From: Stagnimonas sp965279705
GTDB lineage: Bacteria; Pseudomonadota; Gammaproteobacteria; Nevskiales; Nevskiaceae
Assembly (NCBI GenBank): GCA_965279705.1
Contig: OZ257257.1
Span: 1,984,001 to 2,048,000, forward strand
DNA: 64,000 nucleotides
Direction of reading: 5' to 3'
Position numbers and translations under genes: made by a program. Of this stretch, positions 17,270-26,444 are shown in pieces (position 1 is the stretch's first letter; each line of letters opens with the position of its first letter). Below the pieces are notes generated by a model, which was not told the DNA's origin, searched no databases, and saw only the letters and a program-made list of their open reading frames with translations.

Positions 17270-18043
17270 TCACGCCAGTTTGCTGTAGTCCGGCTTGCGC
17301 TTTTGCAGAAAGGCCGTGATGGACTCGATGGCCTCGGGCTGCTTGAGCATGGGCATGAAATGGCCTGCTTCGAAAGCGATGGCCTCGGCCGAAGTTGCGT
17401 TGCTCCACTTCTTGAGCAGCATCTTGGTGACACGCATGGCTTTGGGGGCAAGGCTGGCGAGATGCTTGGCTTTCTCCTGCGCCTTGGCCTCGACCTGCTC
17501 GTTGGGCAGCAAGGCGTTGACGAGCCCATATTGCAGTGCCGTCTCGGCCGTGAAGGCTTCGCCCAGCATCAGCAACTCCGCCGCACGCACATGGCCCATC
17601 AAGCGTGGCAGCACGTAGCTGGAGGCAAACTCCGGGCAAATGCCCAAGCTCACGAAGGGCATGTTGAGCTTGGTTTTTTCGCCGCAGTAGACGAGGTCGC
17701 AGTGCAGCAGCATGGTCACGCCAATGCCCACCGCTACGCCACAAACCGAGGCAACGACAGGCTTCTCGAATTCAGCCAGTGCTTTCATGAAGCGCTCGAC
17801 CGGCGTGTCGCCGGGTGCGGCGGAGAGATTCATGAAGTCCACCAGATCATTGCCCGCGCAAAAGCAATTGGCGTCGCCGGTGATGAGCAATGCGCGCACT
17901 TCTTTGTTGGTCGCAGCTGATTCGATGACTTCGGCCATCCCCGAGTACATCGCTTGCGTCAGCGCATTCTTCTTGTCCAGGCGGTTCATGCGCAGCGTCA
18001 GCACGCCCTCTGCCAGCGTTGTCACGACGTGGTTATCGCTCAT
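17270..18043 (-). CDS. Enoyl-CoA hydratase/isomerase family protein
   Basis: This 257-residue crotonase-fold protein has the CoA-binding and oxyanion-hole segments AGNDLVDFMNL (near residue 64) and VCGVAVGIGVTMLLHCDLVY (near residue 105). The positions of the two catalytic Glu residues of true hydratases appear replaced, since the segment after VCGVAVGIG lacks an obvious Glu. An isomerase or other crotonase activity is therefore possible. It is translated from an ATG with GAGGAGAACCCG before it. It is near fadBA but on the opposite strand and not in the same operon; the TetR gene lies downstream in the same direction. Confidence 0.85.
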   Translation of the reverse strand: MSDNHVVTTLAEGVLTLRMNRLDKKNALTQAMYSGMAEVIESAATNKEVRALLITGDANCFCAGNDLVDFMNLSAAPGDTPVERFMKALAEFEKPVVASVCGVAVGIGVTMLLHCDLVYCGEKTKLNMPFVSLGICPEFASSYVLPRLMGHVRAAELLMLGEAFTAETALQYGLVNALLPNEQVEAKAQEKAKHLASLAPKAMRVTKMLLKKWSNATSAEAIAFEAGHFMPMLKQPEAIESITAFLQKRKPDYSKLA

Positions 18044-18101
18044 CGGGTTCTCCTCAAATGGGGTGCAAACTGTGCGGTATCCACGCGGTCACGGCAAGCC
18101 T

Positions 18102-19010
18102 CTAACTGGCCGCATCTTCCGGCGTGATCGGCGCACTACGCGGCGCACGCTGCCATGAGGCCAATACGCAGGTGCCGATGACCAGAACCGCACCGAGCAG
18201 GCTGTAGCAATCCGGTGTTTCACCCCAGGCAAACCAGCCGATCAGTCCGGCAAAGATCACGGCGGAATATCCCATTGCACCCACGCGCGCCGCAGGGGCG
18301 TGGCTGTACGCGCGAGTGAGTTGCAGCTGGCCATTGGTGGCGGCAAGGCCGGTGGCGGCCATCCACAACAGCAATGTTGGCGAGGGCAGGGATGCGAACC
18401 ACCATAGCGGAATGGCTGAGATTACGATGCCAATCGCGGAAAAATAAAACACCACGCGCTGCGCTGGTTCGGTGTCGCTAATGCGCCGCAAGCTGACCAT
18501 TGCACAGGCCGCAAACACGCCAGAAGCTGCGCCAACCCACGCCGCGAGCGAAAACCCGAGTGCAGCGGGCTTGACGATCAGCGCCACGCCGGCAATGCCC
18601 AGCAGCGATGCCGGAATCATCAAGGCATTGGGCCGCTCGGACAGCACCGCCCAGGCGATGAAGGGGATGAACAAGGGCGAGGCGTAGTTGAGCAGCAGTG
18701 CTTCGGCCAGCGGCAAATGGGTAATCGCATAGAACAGGGTGTACATGCCGCAGAGGCCAAACAGCGCGCGCCACAGGTGCCCGCCAAAGCGTGTGGTGTG
18801 CAGCGACTGCCGCCCGTTGCGGATGACCCAGGGCAGCAGCACCAGCACGCCCATGACGTTGCGAACGAAGACGATCAGGGCTTCAGAGGCGCCATGCTGG
18901 GCCGAGGCCTTGGCTAGCGCCCCCATGCAGGCAAACGAGGCCGCTGCCGCCGTAGCGTGCCATGCCGCGCGGCGCAGATCATGGCTGCTGGTGTGAGGTT
19001 TGCGTGACAA
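18102..19010 (-). CDS. DMT-superfamily (EamA) exporter
   Basis: The 302-residue protein is almost entirely hydrophobic, with about ten membrane segments arranged as two EamA repeats (roughly residues 12-145 and 155-290). Typical motifs are ALFGLCGMYTLFYAITHLPL and LLNYASPLFIPF in the first half and GLIGWFAWGE in the second. Such proteins export metabolites or amino acids across the inner membrane; the substrate cannot be read from sequence. It lies 58 bases upstream of the enoyl-CoA hydratase gene on the same strand and might be co-transcribed with it. Confidence 0.88.
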   Translation of the reverse strand: MSRKPHTSSHDLRRAAWHATAAAASFACMGALAKASAQHGASEALIVFVRNVMGVLVLLPWVIRNGRQSLHTTRFGGHLWRALFGLCGMYTLFYAITHLPLAEALLLNYASPLFIPFIAWAVLSERPNALMIPASLLGIAGVALIVKPAALGFSLAAWVGAASGVFAACAMVSLRRISDTEPAQRVVFYFSAIGIVISAIPLWWFASLPSPTLLLWMAATGLAATNGQLQLTRAYSHAPAARVGAMGYSAVIFAGLIGWFAWGETPDCYSLLGAVLVIGTCVLASWQRAPRSAPITPEDAAS

Positions 19011-19157
19011 GAGCGGGAGATACAGGTCCGATAGGCGCGGCAGTCTAGTGGCTCTGTCGGGACATGGCGCACTCGCGGCCTCGCTATGATCCTAACTGAC
19101 CATTTTTGGCAGTGCGGCGTTCGCGCACCCACTGCCGTTCGCGCGCAGGAGAAGCCG

Positions 19158-19622
19158 ATGACAACCACTCAGCAGGGCAACGGATACCGTCCAGTCATTC
19201 TGTTGGTGGAGGACAACGCGGCCGACCTGCGGCTGGCGCAGGAAGTGCTGAAAGAGACCCAGTTGGTGCACGAACTGCTCGTGGCCCGCGATGGGGAAGA
19301 AGCGATGCAAATCCTGCGGCGACAAGGCAACCATGCACAGGCCGCGCGGCCAGACCTGGTGCTGCTCGACCTCAACCTGCCCCGCAAGCATGGGCGTGAG
19401 GTACTAGCCGAGATAAAGGCAGACCCTTCGCTCAAGTGCATCCCGGTATTGATTCTCTCCACCTCCAAAGCCGAGAGCGATGTACGCGCCTGCTACGAGT
19501 CGCATGCCAACTGCTTTCTGACCAAGCCGGTGTCGATTGACGAGTTCGGCCGGCTTGCCGGGTTGATCCGCGACTTCTGGTTTGGCGTGGTGCAACTGCC
19601 GCCTCGGGTCAGCGCCGTATGA
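19158..19622 (+). CDS. Single-domain response regulator (Rcp1-like)
   Basis: The protein has 154 residues from the ATG at 19158, which follows AGGAGAAGCCG. It is a lone receiver domain with the acidic pair in LLVEDNAADLRL, the phospho-Asp in LVLLDLNLP, the Thr/Ser switch in LILSTSKAE and the Lys in FLTKPV. The sequence ILLVEDNAADLRLAQEVLKE and the LPRKHGREVLAEIK segment are typical of Rcp1-type regulators, which partner with phytochrome-like kinases. It has no output domain, so it either shuttles phosphate or acts by protein binding. It is the first gene of a three-gene operon, coupled by a four-base overlap to the second regulator. Confidence 0.92.
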   Translation: MTTTQQGNGYRPVILLVEDNAADLRLAQEVLKETQLVHELLVARDGEEAMQILRRQGNHAQAARPDLVLLDLNLPRKHGREVLAEIKADPSLKCIPVLILSTSKAESDVRACYESHANCFLTKPVSIDEFGRLAGLIRDFWFGVVQLPPRVSAV

Positions 19623-21253
19623 GTGCTGCCCTGCCACGCACATTGTCTGTGCTTCTGGTCGAGGACTCCCTCGCCGACGGACGTTTACTGCTCGAGGCCC
19701 TGCGCCCGGCGGTCAGCGGCGGCGAGGTGCTGGTGCAGACCGTCAAGCGCCTGTCGCTCGCCATCGAAGAGCTGCAACGCTTCGACTTCAACTGCGTGCT
19801 GCTGGATCTGGGCCTGCCGGATGGTCAGGGTGTGGACAATGTGCGGGCGCTGCGCGCCGTCGATCACCGACCCGCCATCGTCGTGCTGACTGGTCTCGAC
19901 GACGAAGCGGTGGCTGCCAAGGCGCTGCAATTCGGCGCACAGGATTACCTGCTGAAAGGCGAGACCGATGCCGAGAAGCTGCTCAAGCTGATCCGCCGCG
20001 CCGTGCAGCGCAACCGCCAGACCGTGCAGCTGGAGCACCAGCGCGACAGCGGTTTCATCGCCGCCACTCGTGACCCTTTGACGCTGCTACCCAATCTGCC
20101 GCTGCTGCTTGATCGCGCCCGCGTGCAGCAGGCCGAAGCCCGCGCGCAGCAACAGGGCTTCGGGCTCGGCGTACTGGTTCTGGATGGATTGGAGACGCTA
20201 CGCGAGCGTAGCGGCGCGGCGTTTGCCGAGCAACGCGTGCGCGAGGTGGCGGAGGCATTGAGCGACAGCCTGCGCCCTGCCGACACCCTCGCCCGCATCG
20301 CCCCCAATGCCTTTGCGCTGCTGCCAAGACCCTGGCTGCCGCCGGAACAACTCGAGGCGGTGCTGAACAAACTCGCCAACGGCATCGCCACACTCGAACC
20401 CACCGGTGTGCAAACGGCACCGCTGCATCCCAAGGTCAGCAGCCGCTGGGCCGCAGACGAGCAGCAGACTATCGAGCAACTGCTGACCGATGCGCTGCAA
20501 GCCGTCATGCCGGTGCCAGTCGCCAAAGCCAAATCTGCTTCAGCGGTGATGCCTGCCCGTAGCGCTGCATCGGTCGGCCAGTGGCAGCCCTGGCTCGATG
20601 TGATTGCAGGCCGTTATGCCGGCGCGCTGTGGCAACCGGGCGAGGGCGAACCCGAAACATCCTTGCAAGACAGGCTGAGTGCGTTTGCCCAGTTGAAGCA
20701 ACAGCTGGCAGCCCATCGCGAAGACGATCACGCGCCGGTCGAGACTCTGGTGCTACCGCTGCCCACCAGTGGCTTGGGCACACCAGATGACAACATGGCC
20801 ACGCTGCAAGCACAGCTGAGCGCACTGGGTATCCCCGCGCGCAGCGTAACCCTGCAAGTACCGCATCCTGTTTTTGCTAGCACGCCGCTGCTACTGACGG
20901 CCTTGCAATCGGCCGGATTTCAATTGCTGCTCGACTGCGAAAGCGAGAACCTGCCCAGCCTTGCCGACCTCTCGCAATGGCCCTTGCAGGCGCTTTGCTT
21001 GCACCCGGCCTACTGGCAGCGCGTGCTCGACGACAACCTGCGCGGCCCACGCCGCCGGGCGCTGGATGCCTTGTTGGGCGCAGCACAAGCCCTCGGCACC
21101 CGCGTCATCGTCTGCGGCGTCGACCAACCTGCATCGGCCAACGCCCTGCGCGTGATCGGACTGCGTTGGATGCAAGGTGCCGCCTTGTTGCCCGCCACGA
21201 CCGGCGAGGCGCTCGCCACACTGTGGCCACAAACCGTGGACGCAGTGCGATGA
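19619..21253 (+). CDS. Response regulator with degenerate GGDEF-like and EAL-like domains
   Basis: Residues 1-130 form a receiver domain (VLLVEDSLADGRLL; phospho-Asp in VLLDLGLPDGQG). Residues about 150-265 align with a GGDEF domain (DPLTLLPNLPLLLDRA is the usual DxLTGLxNR start), but the active-site loop reads IAPNAF, so it cannot make c-di-GMP. Residues about 320-540 align with an EAL domain: LQVPHP stands where LEITES is expected, DCESEN replaces DDFGTG, and GVDQ follows VC where EGVE is expected, so the metal ligands are lost. It is therefore predicted to be a sensor or binding protein controlled by phosphorylation, not an enzyme. Both ends overlap their neighbours by four bases. Confidence 0.85.
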   Translation: MSAALPRTLSVLLVEDSLADGRLLLEALRPAVSGGEVLVQTVKRLSLAIEELQRFDFNCVLLDLGLPDGQGVDNVRALRAVDHRPAIVVLTGLDDEAVAAKALQFGAQDYLLKGETDAEKLLKLIRRAVQRNRQTVQLEHQRDSGFIAATRDPLTLLPNLPLLLDRARVQQAEARAQQQGFGLGVLVLDGLETLRERSGAAFAEQRVREVAEALSDSLRPADTLARIAPNAFALLPRPWLPPEQLEAVLNKLANGIATLEPTGVQTAPLHPKVSSRWAADEQQTIEQLLTDALQAVMPVPVAKAKSASAVMPARSAASVGQWQPWLDVIAGRYAGALWQPGEGEPETSLQDRLSAFAQLKQQLAAHREDDHAPVETLVLPLPTSGLGTPDDNMATLQAQLSALGIPARSVTLQVPHPVFASTPLLLTALQSAGFQLLLDCESENLPSLADLSQWPLQALCLHPAYWQRVLDDNLRGPRRRALDALLGAAQALGTRVIVCGVDQPASANALRVIGLRWMQGAALLPATTGEALATLWPQTVDAVR

Positions 21254-22452
21254 GCTTGATGGATGGCCTGCTGCCGCACGGCATCTGCTTTGCTGGTCGA
21301 CCCGATCTGGTCTGGCTGCATGTCGCCAGTGACGCGCTGGTCGCCATCGCCTATTTCGTCATCCCCATCACGCTGGTGGTTTTCCTGCGTCGTCACCGCA
21401 CGGTGCTGTCCTTCAATTGGGCCATTGCTCTGTTCGCGGCGTTCATCGTGCTCTGCGGCACCGGCCATGTGCTGGCACTCATCACCGTCTGGCAGCCGAT
21501 CTATTACCTGCAGGGCTGGGTGAAGGCGCTGACCGCCGTCGTATCGGTGGCAACGGCGGTCGCGATCATGCCCTTGGTGCCCAAGCTGCTGGCGATGCGC
21601 TCACCGGAAGAACTCGAAGCCGCCAATGCCAAGCTGGCCGAGGCCAATGCGCAACTGAAGATCGAAGCCGAAGCGCGTCGACAGGCCGAGGCCGAGGTGC
21701 GGGTCTCGCTAGACGAAGCCAGGCGTAGTGCTGCCGAGCTGGAGCAGTTCGCCTACATCGCCAGCCATGATCTGCAAGCACCGCTGCGCAATATCTCGGG
21801 CTTCGCACAGCTGCTGGAAAAACGTTACGGCGGCCAGCTTGACGGCGATGGGCGGGAGTTTCTCGACTTCATCCACAAGGGCACGCAGCAGATGCAGGCT
21901 CTGATCGCCGATCTGCTGCAGCTCTCGCGCGTGGGACGCAGCAAGGATTCATCGGTCGAGACCTTGCCGCTCGCTACCACGCTCGAACGTGCCGTTGCAG
22001 TCCATGCCGCCGAGATCAAAAGCCGCCAGGCCGAGGTCATTATTGGCCCGATGCCGACACTGGCAACCGAGCATCGTCTGCTGGGTCAGCTGCTGCAAAA
22101 CCTCATCGGTAATGGCCTCAAGTTTCAGCCCGCAGGCAACGCGCCGCGCATCGAGATTTCAATGGAAGAGCAAGGCCAGCACTGGTGCCTGCGTCTCAAA
22201 GACAACGGCATCGGCATCCCACCCCCGCAGCTGGAACACATCTTCGAGATATTCCGCCGCCTGCATTCGCAGGATGAATACGAAGGCAGCGGCATCGGCC
22301 TGGCCATCTGCCGCAAGATCGCAGCGCATCTGGGCGGTACGCTGATGGCAGAGTCCGAGGGCGAAGGGCAGGGCACCACGTTTGTGCTGACGCTGCCCCA
22401 GCTGCCACCGCAAGTGAGGGCCGCAAAAGCTGCGGATGGGCCGGCGATCTAA
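21250..22452 (+). CDS. Histidine kinase with an ethylene-receptor-like membrane sensor domain
   Basis: The protein has 400 residues. Three membrane helices occupy about residues 20-113 and match the plant ETR1 sensor: SDALVAIAYFVIP (D28, Y35, I38, P39) and FIVLCGTGH (C69, H73). These stand at the positions of ETR1 D25, Y32, I35, P36, C65 and H69; the last two bind the copper cofactor. A coiled coil (120-165) leads into the dimerisation domain with phospho-acceptor H173 (ASHDLQAPL), then an ATPase domain with N box NLIGNG, DNGIGIPP and GSGIGLAICRKIA. The kinase part resembles phytochrome-type kinases, which suits the Rcp1-like partner. The ligand could be ethylene or another small alkene or gas; binding is inferred from residues only. 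Confidence 0.9.
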   Translation: MSLMDGLLPHGICFAGRPDLVWLHVASDALVAIAYFVIPITLVVFLRRHRTVLSFNWAIALFAAFIVLCGTGHVLALITVWQPIYYLQGWVKALTAVVSVATAVAIMPLVPKLLAMRSPEELEAANAKLAEANAQLKIEAEARRQAEAEVRVSLDEARRSAAELEQFAYIASHDLQAPLRNISGFAQLLEKRYGGQLDGDGREFLDFIHKGTQQMQALIADLLQLSRVGRSKDSSVETLPLATTLERAVAVHAAEIKSRQAEVIIGPMPTLATEHRLLGQLLQNLIGNGLKFQPAGNAPRIEISMEEQGQHWCLRLKDNGIGIPPPQLEHIFEIFRRLHSQDEYEGSGIGLAICRKIAAHLGGTLMAESEGEGQGTTFVLTLPQLPPQVRAAKAADGPAI

Positions 22453-23063
22453 CGCGAGGGCCGCAGTACGAACTCACCCTTGCAGCGGTCGCCCACGTCT
22501 GCGCCACAGGCGCGTGGCTGCAAATCCCGCGTGAGGCAAACCTGCACTTCACGCAGATAGCGGCTGCTGCATTGCACCGCAATCCCTTCGCTTTTCAAGG
22601 CCGGATTCGCAGCGAGAAAATCCCCTTCCAGTTGCGGCACCGTGCGTGTCAGCGCCTGCTGCGGCACACGGTAGGCGGCAGGGATGTGGATACTTTGGTA
22701 GGCGCGTTCGGTGGTGGCGAAATAGTCGCGCGCGGCCAGCCCTGAGCACACACCGTGTTTCTTCCATTCGTGAATCACCAGCGACTTGCTGGGCATGAAG
22801 CGCAGGACGTCGGCAATGAGTGAGTCACTGAGATAGGCACCGCGTCCGCAGTCACGCGGCCAACCCCGCTCATGCTGCGGCCACAAGCCGTGCACGACGA
22901 AGGCATAGGGTCGGCTGCATTGCAGGTCGCCGGCACGCGCCTCGCTAGCGCAGTACTGCGGCGACCACGACAAGCTCAGCACGTAGTAGTCGAAACGGCC
23001 CGGCGTATCGGCAGACGCGACATTGCCGATGCACAGGGCGGCGAACAGCAGCAGCGTACGCAT
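22449..23063 (-). CDS. Ribonuclease T2-family (RNase I-like) exported ribonuclease
   Basis: The start at 23063 gives a 204-residue protein with a signal peptide (residues 1-18, cleaved after VASA). The two active-site blocks are present: FVVHGLWPQ with the first catalytic His and HEWKKHGVC with Glu, Lys and the second His. Several Cys pairs fit the disulfides of periplasmic T2 enzymes. It degrades RNA without base preference, probably in the periplasm. It lies 23 bases after the ppsA stop on the same strand and converges on the histidine kinase gene with a four-base overlap of the stops. Confidence 0.9.
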   Translation of the reverse strand: MRTLLLFAALCIGNVASADTPGRFDYYVLSLSWSPQYCASEARAGDLQCSRPYAFVVHGLWPQHERGWPRDCGRGAYLSDSLIADVLRFMPSKSLVIHEWKKHGVCSGLAARDYFATTERAYQSIHIPAAYRVPQQALTRTVPQLEGDFLAANPALKSEGIAVQCSSRYLREVQVCLTRDLQPRACGADVGDRCKGEFVLRPSR

Positions 23064-23086
23064 GGCCGCTTTGCGGTGAGCAGCGA

Positions 23087-25477
23087 TTACGCCGGCTTCT
23101 GCCCGGCCAGAAATAGCCAAGTCTCGACCACGGTATCCGGGTTCAAGCTCATCGACTCGATACCCTGATCCAGCAGCCACTTGGCGAGGTCGGGATGGTC
23201 ACTGGGCCCCTGGCCGCAGATGCCGATGTACTTGTTGTGCTTCTTGCAGGCCGCAATGGCCATGCTCAGCATCTTCTTCACCGCCAGATCACGTTCGTCG
23301 AAGAGATGGGCGATCAGCCCGGAGTCGCGATCGAGCCCCAGCGTGAGCTGGGTCATGTCGTTGCTGCCGATGCTGAAGCCGTCGAAGTATTCGAGAAACT
23401 CCTCGGCCAGCACCGCATTGCTAGGCAGCTCGCACATCATGATCAGCTGCAGGCCGTTGCTGCCACGCGCCAGGCCGTTCTCGGCCAGGATTTCATTGAC
23501 GCGCTTGGCCTCGCCGAGGGTGCGCACGAAGGGGATCATCACCTTGATGTTGGTGAGGCCCATCTCGTCGCGCACGTATTTCAGCGCCCGACATTCGAGG
23601 TCGAAGCAGGGGCGGAAATCCGGCGAGATATAGCGGCTCGCACCGCGGAATCCGATCATCGGATTCTCCTCGTGCGGCTCGTACTTCTTGCCGCCGATGA
23701 GGTTGGCGTACTCGTTGGATTTGAAGTCGGAGCAGCGCACGATCACCGGCTCGGGCGCGAAGGCTGCAGCCAGCGTGGCTATGCCTTCGGCAAGACGCTT
23801 CACGTAGTACTCGGATGGGCTGGCATAGGCCGCGATCATCGGCAGGATCTGCCGTTTCACTTCCGCGGTTTGCGAGTCCAGCTCCAGCAGGGCCTTTGGG
23901 TGAATGCCGATCTGGCGATTGATGATGAACTCCAGACGCGCCAGCCCGATGCCGCGATGGGGCAGGGCGGCGAAATCGAAGGCCTGCTCCGGCGTGCCGA
24001 CATTCATCATGATCTTGACCGGGATATCCGGCATCTTGTCGAGCGCGATCTCGTCGATCACGTAGTCGATATTGCCGGCGTAGATGAAGCCGGTATCGCC
24101 CTCGGCGCAACTGACGGTGACGGCATCGCCATCCTTGAGCTTGGTGGTCGCATCGCCGCAACCGACGACGGCGGCAATACCCAGTTCACGCGCGATGATC
24201 GCCGCATGGCAGGTGCGCCCACCGCGGTTGGTGACGATGGCGGCCGCGCGCTTCATCACCGGCTCCCAATCGGGATCGGTCATGTCGGTGACCAGCACAT
24301 CGCCGGGCTGCACGCGCGACATTTCGCTCAGGTTCTTCAATATGCGCACCTTGCCGGCGCCGATCTTCTGGCCGATGGCACGGCCCTCGGTGAGCACCGT
24401 GCTCTTGCCCTTCAGCTTGTAGCGGCGCAGCGTGTTGGCACTGGCGCGTGATTGAACGGTTTCAGGCCGCGCCTGCAGGATGTAGAGATGGCCGTCGATG
24501 CCGTCCTTGCCCCACTCGATATCCATCGGGCGGCCGTAATGGTCTTCGATGATCAGCGCCTGCTTGGCCAGCTCTTCGATGTCGGCATCGGTCAGGCAAA
24601 AGCGCTGGCGATCTTCAGCGGCGACAGGCACGAACTCCACCGTGCGACCGAGTTTGCGGTCGCTGGTGTAGATCATCTTCTTCGCCTTTTCACCCAGCCC
24701 GCGCTTCAGCACGCTGGGGCGGCCCGCACGCACGTTGGGCTTGTAGGCATAGAACTCGTCGGGGTTGACCGCGCCCTGCACCACGGCCTCGCCCAGGCCA
24801 TACGAGGCGGTGATGAACACCGCGTCCTTGAAGCCGCTCTCGGTGTCCATCGTGAACATCACGCCGGACGAACCCTTGTCGCTGCGCACCATGCGCTGCA
24901 CGCCGGCGCTCAAGGCCACCGACTTGTGGTCGAAGTTGTGATGCACGCGGTAGGAGATGGCGCGGTCGTTGAAGAGCGAGGCGAATACCTCCTTGATGCC
25001 ATGCAGCACGTTGTCGATGCCCTGCACGTTCAAGAAGGTTTCCTGCTGGCCAGCAAAGCTTGCGTCCGGCAAGTCTTCGGCGGTGGCGGATGAGCGCACG
25101 GCCACCGAGATTTCAGCCCCGCCGGATTCAGCCACCAGCGTGTCATAGCCCGTGCGAATCTCGGCTTCGAGCGCCGCAGGGAAGGGTGCCTTCACCACCG
25201 CCTCGCGGATTTCCTTGCCGGTTTTGGCGAGCGCCACCACGTCTTCGATATCAAGTGCGTCGAGCAGTGCGTTGATGCGCGCATCCAGCCCTTCATAGCT
25301 CAGGAACTCGCGGTAGGCGGCGGCCGTGGTCGCGTAGCCATTGGGCACCTTCACGCCGCTGGCGGCGAGGTTGGAGATCATTTCGCCCAGGGAGGCATTC
25401 TTGCCGCCGACGGTCTCGACGTCGGTCATGCGCAGTTCGGAGTACCAGAGGACGTTGCGGTCAGGGACAAGGCTCAC
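23087..25477 (-). CDS. ppsA: Phosphoenolpyruvate synthase
   Basis: PEP synthase makes phosphoenolpyruvate from pyruvate and ATP, allowing growth on three-carbon substrates. The 796-residue product (792 in E. coli) has the ATP-grasp part at the N-terminus (VGGKNASLGEM, SSATAEDLPDASFAGQQETF), the phospho-His domain with GGRTCHAAIIARELGI near residue 415, and the PEP-binding barrel ending in GICGQGPSDHP. The start is a GTG at 25477, preceded by AAAGAGAT; the frame stays open 278 codons further upstream but those residues are not part of the family and lie antisense to ppsR. It is divergent from its regulator gene. Confidence 0.96.
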   Translation of the reverse strand: MSLVPDRNVLWYSELRMTDVETVGGKNASLGEMISNLAASGVKVPNGYATTAAAYREFLSYEGLDARINALLDALDIEDVVALAKTGKEIREAVVKAPFPAALEAEIRTGYDTLVAESGGAEISVAVRSSATAEDLPDASFAGQQETFLNVQGIDNVLHGIKEVFASLFNDRAISYRVHHNFDHKSVALSAGVQRMVRSDKGSSGVMFTMDTESGFKDAVFITASYGLGEAVVQGAVNPDEFYAYKPNVRAGRPSVLKRGLGEKAKKMIYTSDRKLGRTVEFVPVAAEDRQRFCLTDADIEELAKQALIIEDHYGRPMDIEWGKDGIDGHLYILQARPETVQSRASANTLRRYKLKGKSTVLTEGRAIGQKIGAGKVRILKNLSEMSRVQPGDVLVTDMTDPDWEPVMKRAAAIVTNRGGRTCHAAIIARELGIAAVVGCGDATTKLKDGDAVTVSCAEGDTGFIYAGNIDYVIDEIALDKMPDIPVKIMMNVGTPEQAFDFAALPHRGIGLARLEFIINRQIGIHPKALLELDSQTAEVKRQILPMIAAYASPSEYYVKRLAEGIATLAAAFAPEPVIVRCSDFKSNEYANLIGGKKYEPHEENPMIGFRGASRYISPDFRPCFDLECRALKYVRDEMGLTNIKVMIPFVRTLGEAKRVNEILAENGLARGSNGLQLIMMCELPSNAVLAEEFLEYFDGFSIGSNDMTQLTLGLDRDSGLIAHLFDERDLAVKKMLSMAIAACKKHNKYIGICGQGPSDHPDLAKWLLDQGIESMSLNPDTVVETWLFLAGQKPA

Positions 25478-25582
25478 GTTTGGAATCTCTTTTTGATTTT
25501 GGGGAAACGAGCCGACAGTTTCCCGGTTATCGGCAGTTCTTGCCACTAGCCAGCGCAACACCGGTAAGGCGAGACTGGCGGC

Positions 25583-26392
25583 ATGACTACCCGACACGTT
25601 TTTTTCGTCTCCGACGGCACCGGCATCACTGCCGAAACCCTTGGCAACACATTGCTGACGCAGTTCGAGGGCGTATCGTTCGACAAAACGTCGCTGCCGT
25701 TCATCTCGACCGTCGAGAAAGCGCGGGTCACGGCTGATTTCATCGACCACATCGCGGCATCGGGCGGGCCGCGGCCACTGGTGTTTTCCACCACGGTCAG
25801 CGATGCCGTGCGGGCGGTGCTGCGCAACTGCAACGCGCTGTTTATCGACCTGTTCGATACCTATATCCACGGCCTCGAAACCGAGCTGGGCGTGGCGCCC
25901 ACCCATGCGCAGGGCCGGGCGCACAGTGCCAATTCCCGCAAATACGATGCGCGCATCGATGCCATCAACTACTCGCTGGAGCATGACGATGGCCAGTCCG
26001 TGCGCGATCTCTCTAAGGCGGAGCTGATCCTGATCGCCCCCAGCCGCTGCGGCAAAACGCCCACCACGCTGTATCTGGCGATGCAGCACGGCATCTACGC
26101 CACCAATTTCCCTCTGCTGGACGAAGACCTCGAAAAGCCGGCATTGCCGAAATCCCTGCACGGCTTCGAGAGCAAGCTGTTCGGCGTGACCTCGGAGCCG
26201 GAGCGCCTGAGCCAGGTGCGCAACGAGCGTCGCCCAGGCTCGCGCTACGCCTCGATTGCGCAATGCAGCTATGAGCTGCGTCAGGCCGAAACGCTGTATC
26301 GCAAGCTGCAAATCCCTTCGGTCAATTCAGCCAACATGTCCATCGAAGAAATGGCCGCCACCGTGCTGCATGAGAAGGGATTACGCCGGTAG
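25583..26392 (+). CDS. ppsR: PEP synthase regulatory protein (bifunctional kinase / pyrophosphorylase)
   Basis: The 269-residue protein belongs to the DUF299 family. Its P-loop-like segment is IAPSRCGKTPTTLYLA near residue 150, and the N-terminus VFFVSDGTGITAETLGN is the family signature. In E. coli PpsR inactivates PEP synthase by ADP-dependent phosphorylation of a Thr next to the catalytic His and reactivates it by phosphorolysis. The target Thr is present in the PpsA encoded here (GRTCHA). The two genes are divergent, 105 bases apart, as in many proteobacteria. Confidence 0.95.
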   Translation: MTTRHVFFVSDGTGITAETLGNTLLTQFEGVSFDKTSLPFISTVEKARVTADFIDHIAASGGPRPLVFSTTVSDAVRAVLRNCNALFIDLFDTYIHGLETELGVAPTHAQGRAHSANSRKYDARIDAINYSLEHDDGQSVRDLSKAELILIAPSRCGKTPTTLYLAMQHGIYATNFPLLDEDLEKPALPKSLHGFESKLFGVTSEPERLSQVRNERRPGSRYASIAQCSYELRQAETLYRKLQIPSVNSANMSIEEMAATVLHEKGLRR

Positions 26393-26444
26393 CGCGTGAT
26401 AACCTGATGTGTGATTCGCAGGTTTCTTCAACATTGAGTTCGTC

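Noticed and set aside
23195..24451. 418-codon open frame on the plus strand
   Set aside because: Antisense to ppsA; no motif or ribosome site.
25478..26311. In-frame N-terminal extension of ppsA
   Set aside because: It would run antisense through ppsR and has no similarity to PEP synthase; a GTG start at 25477 gives the normal length.
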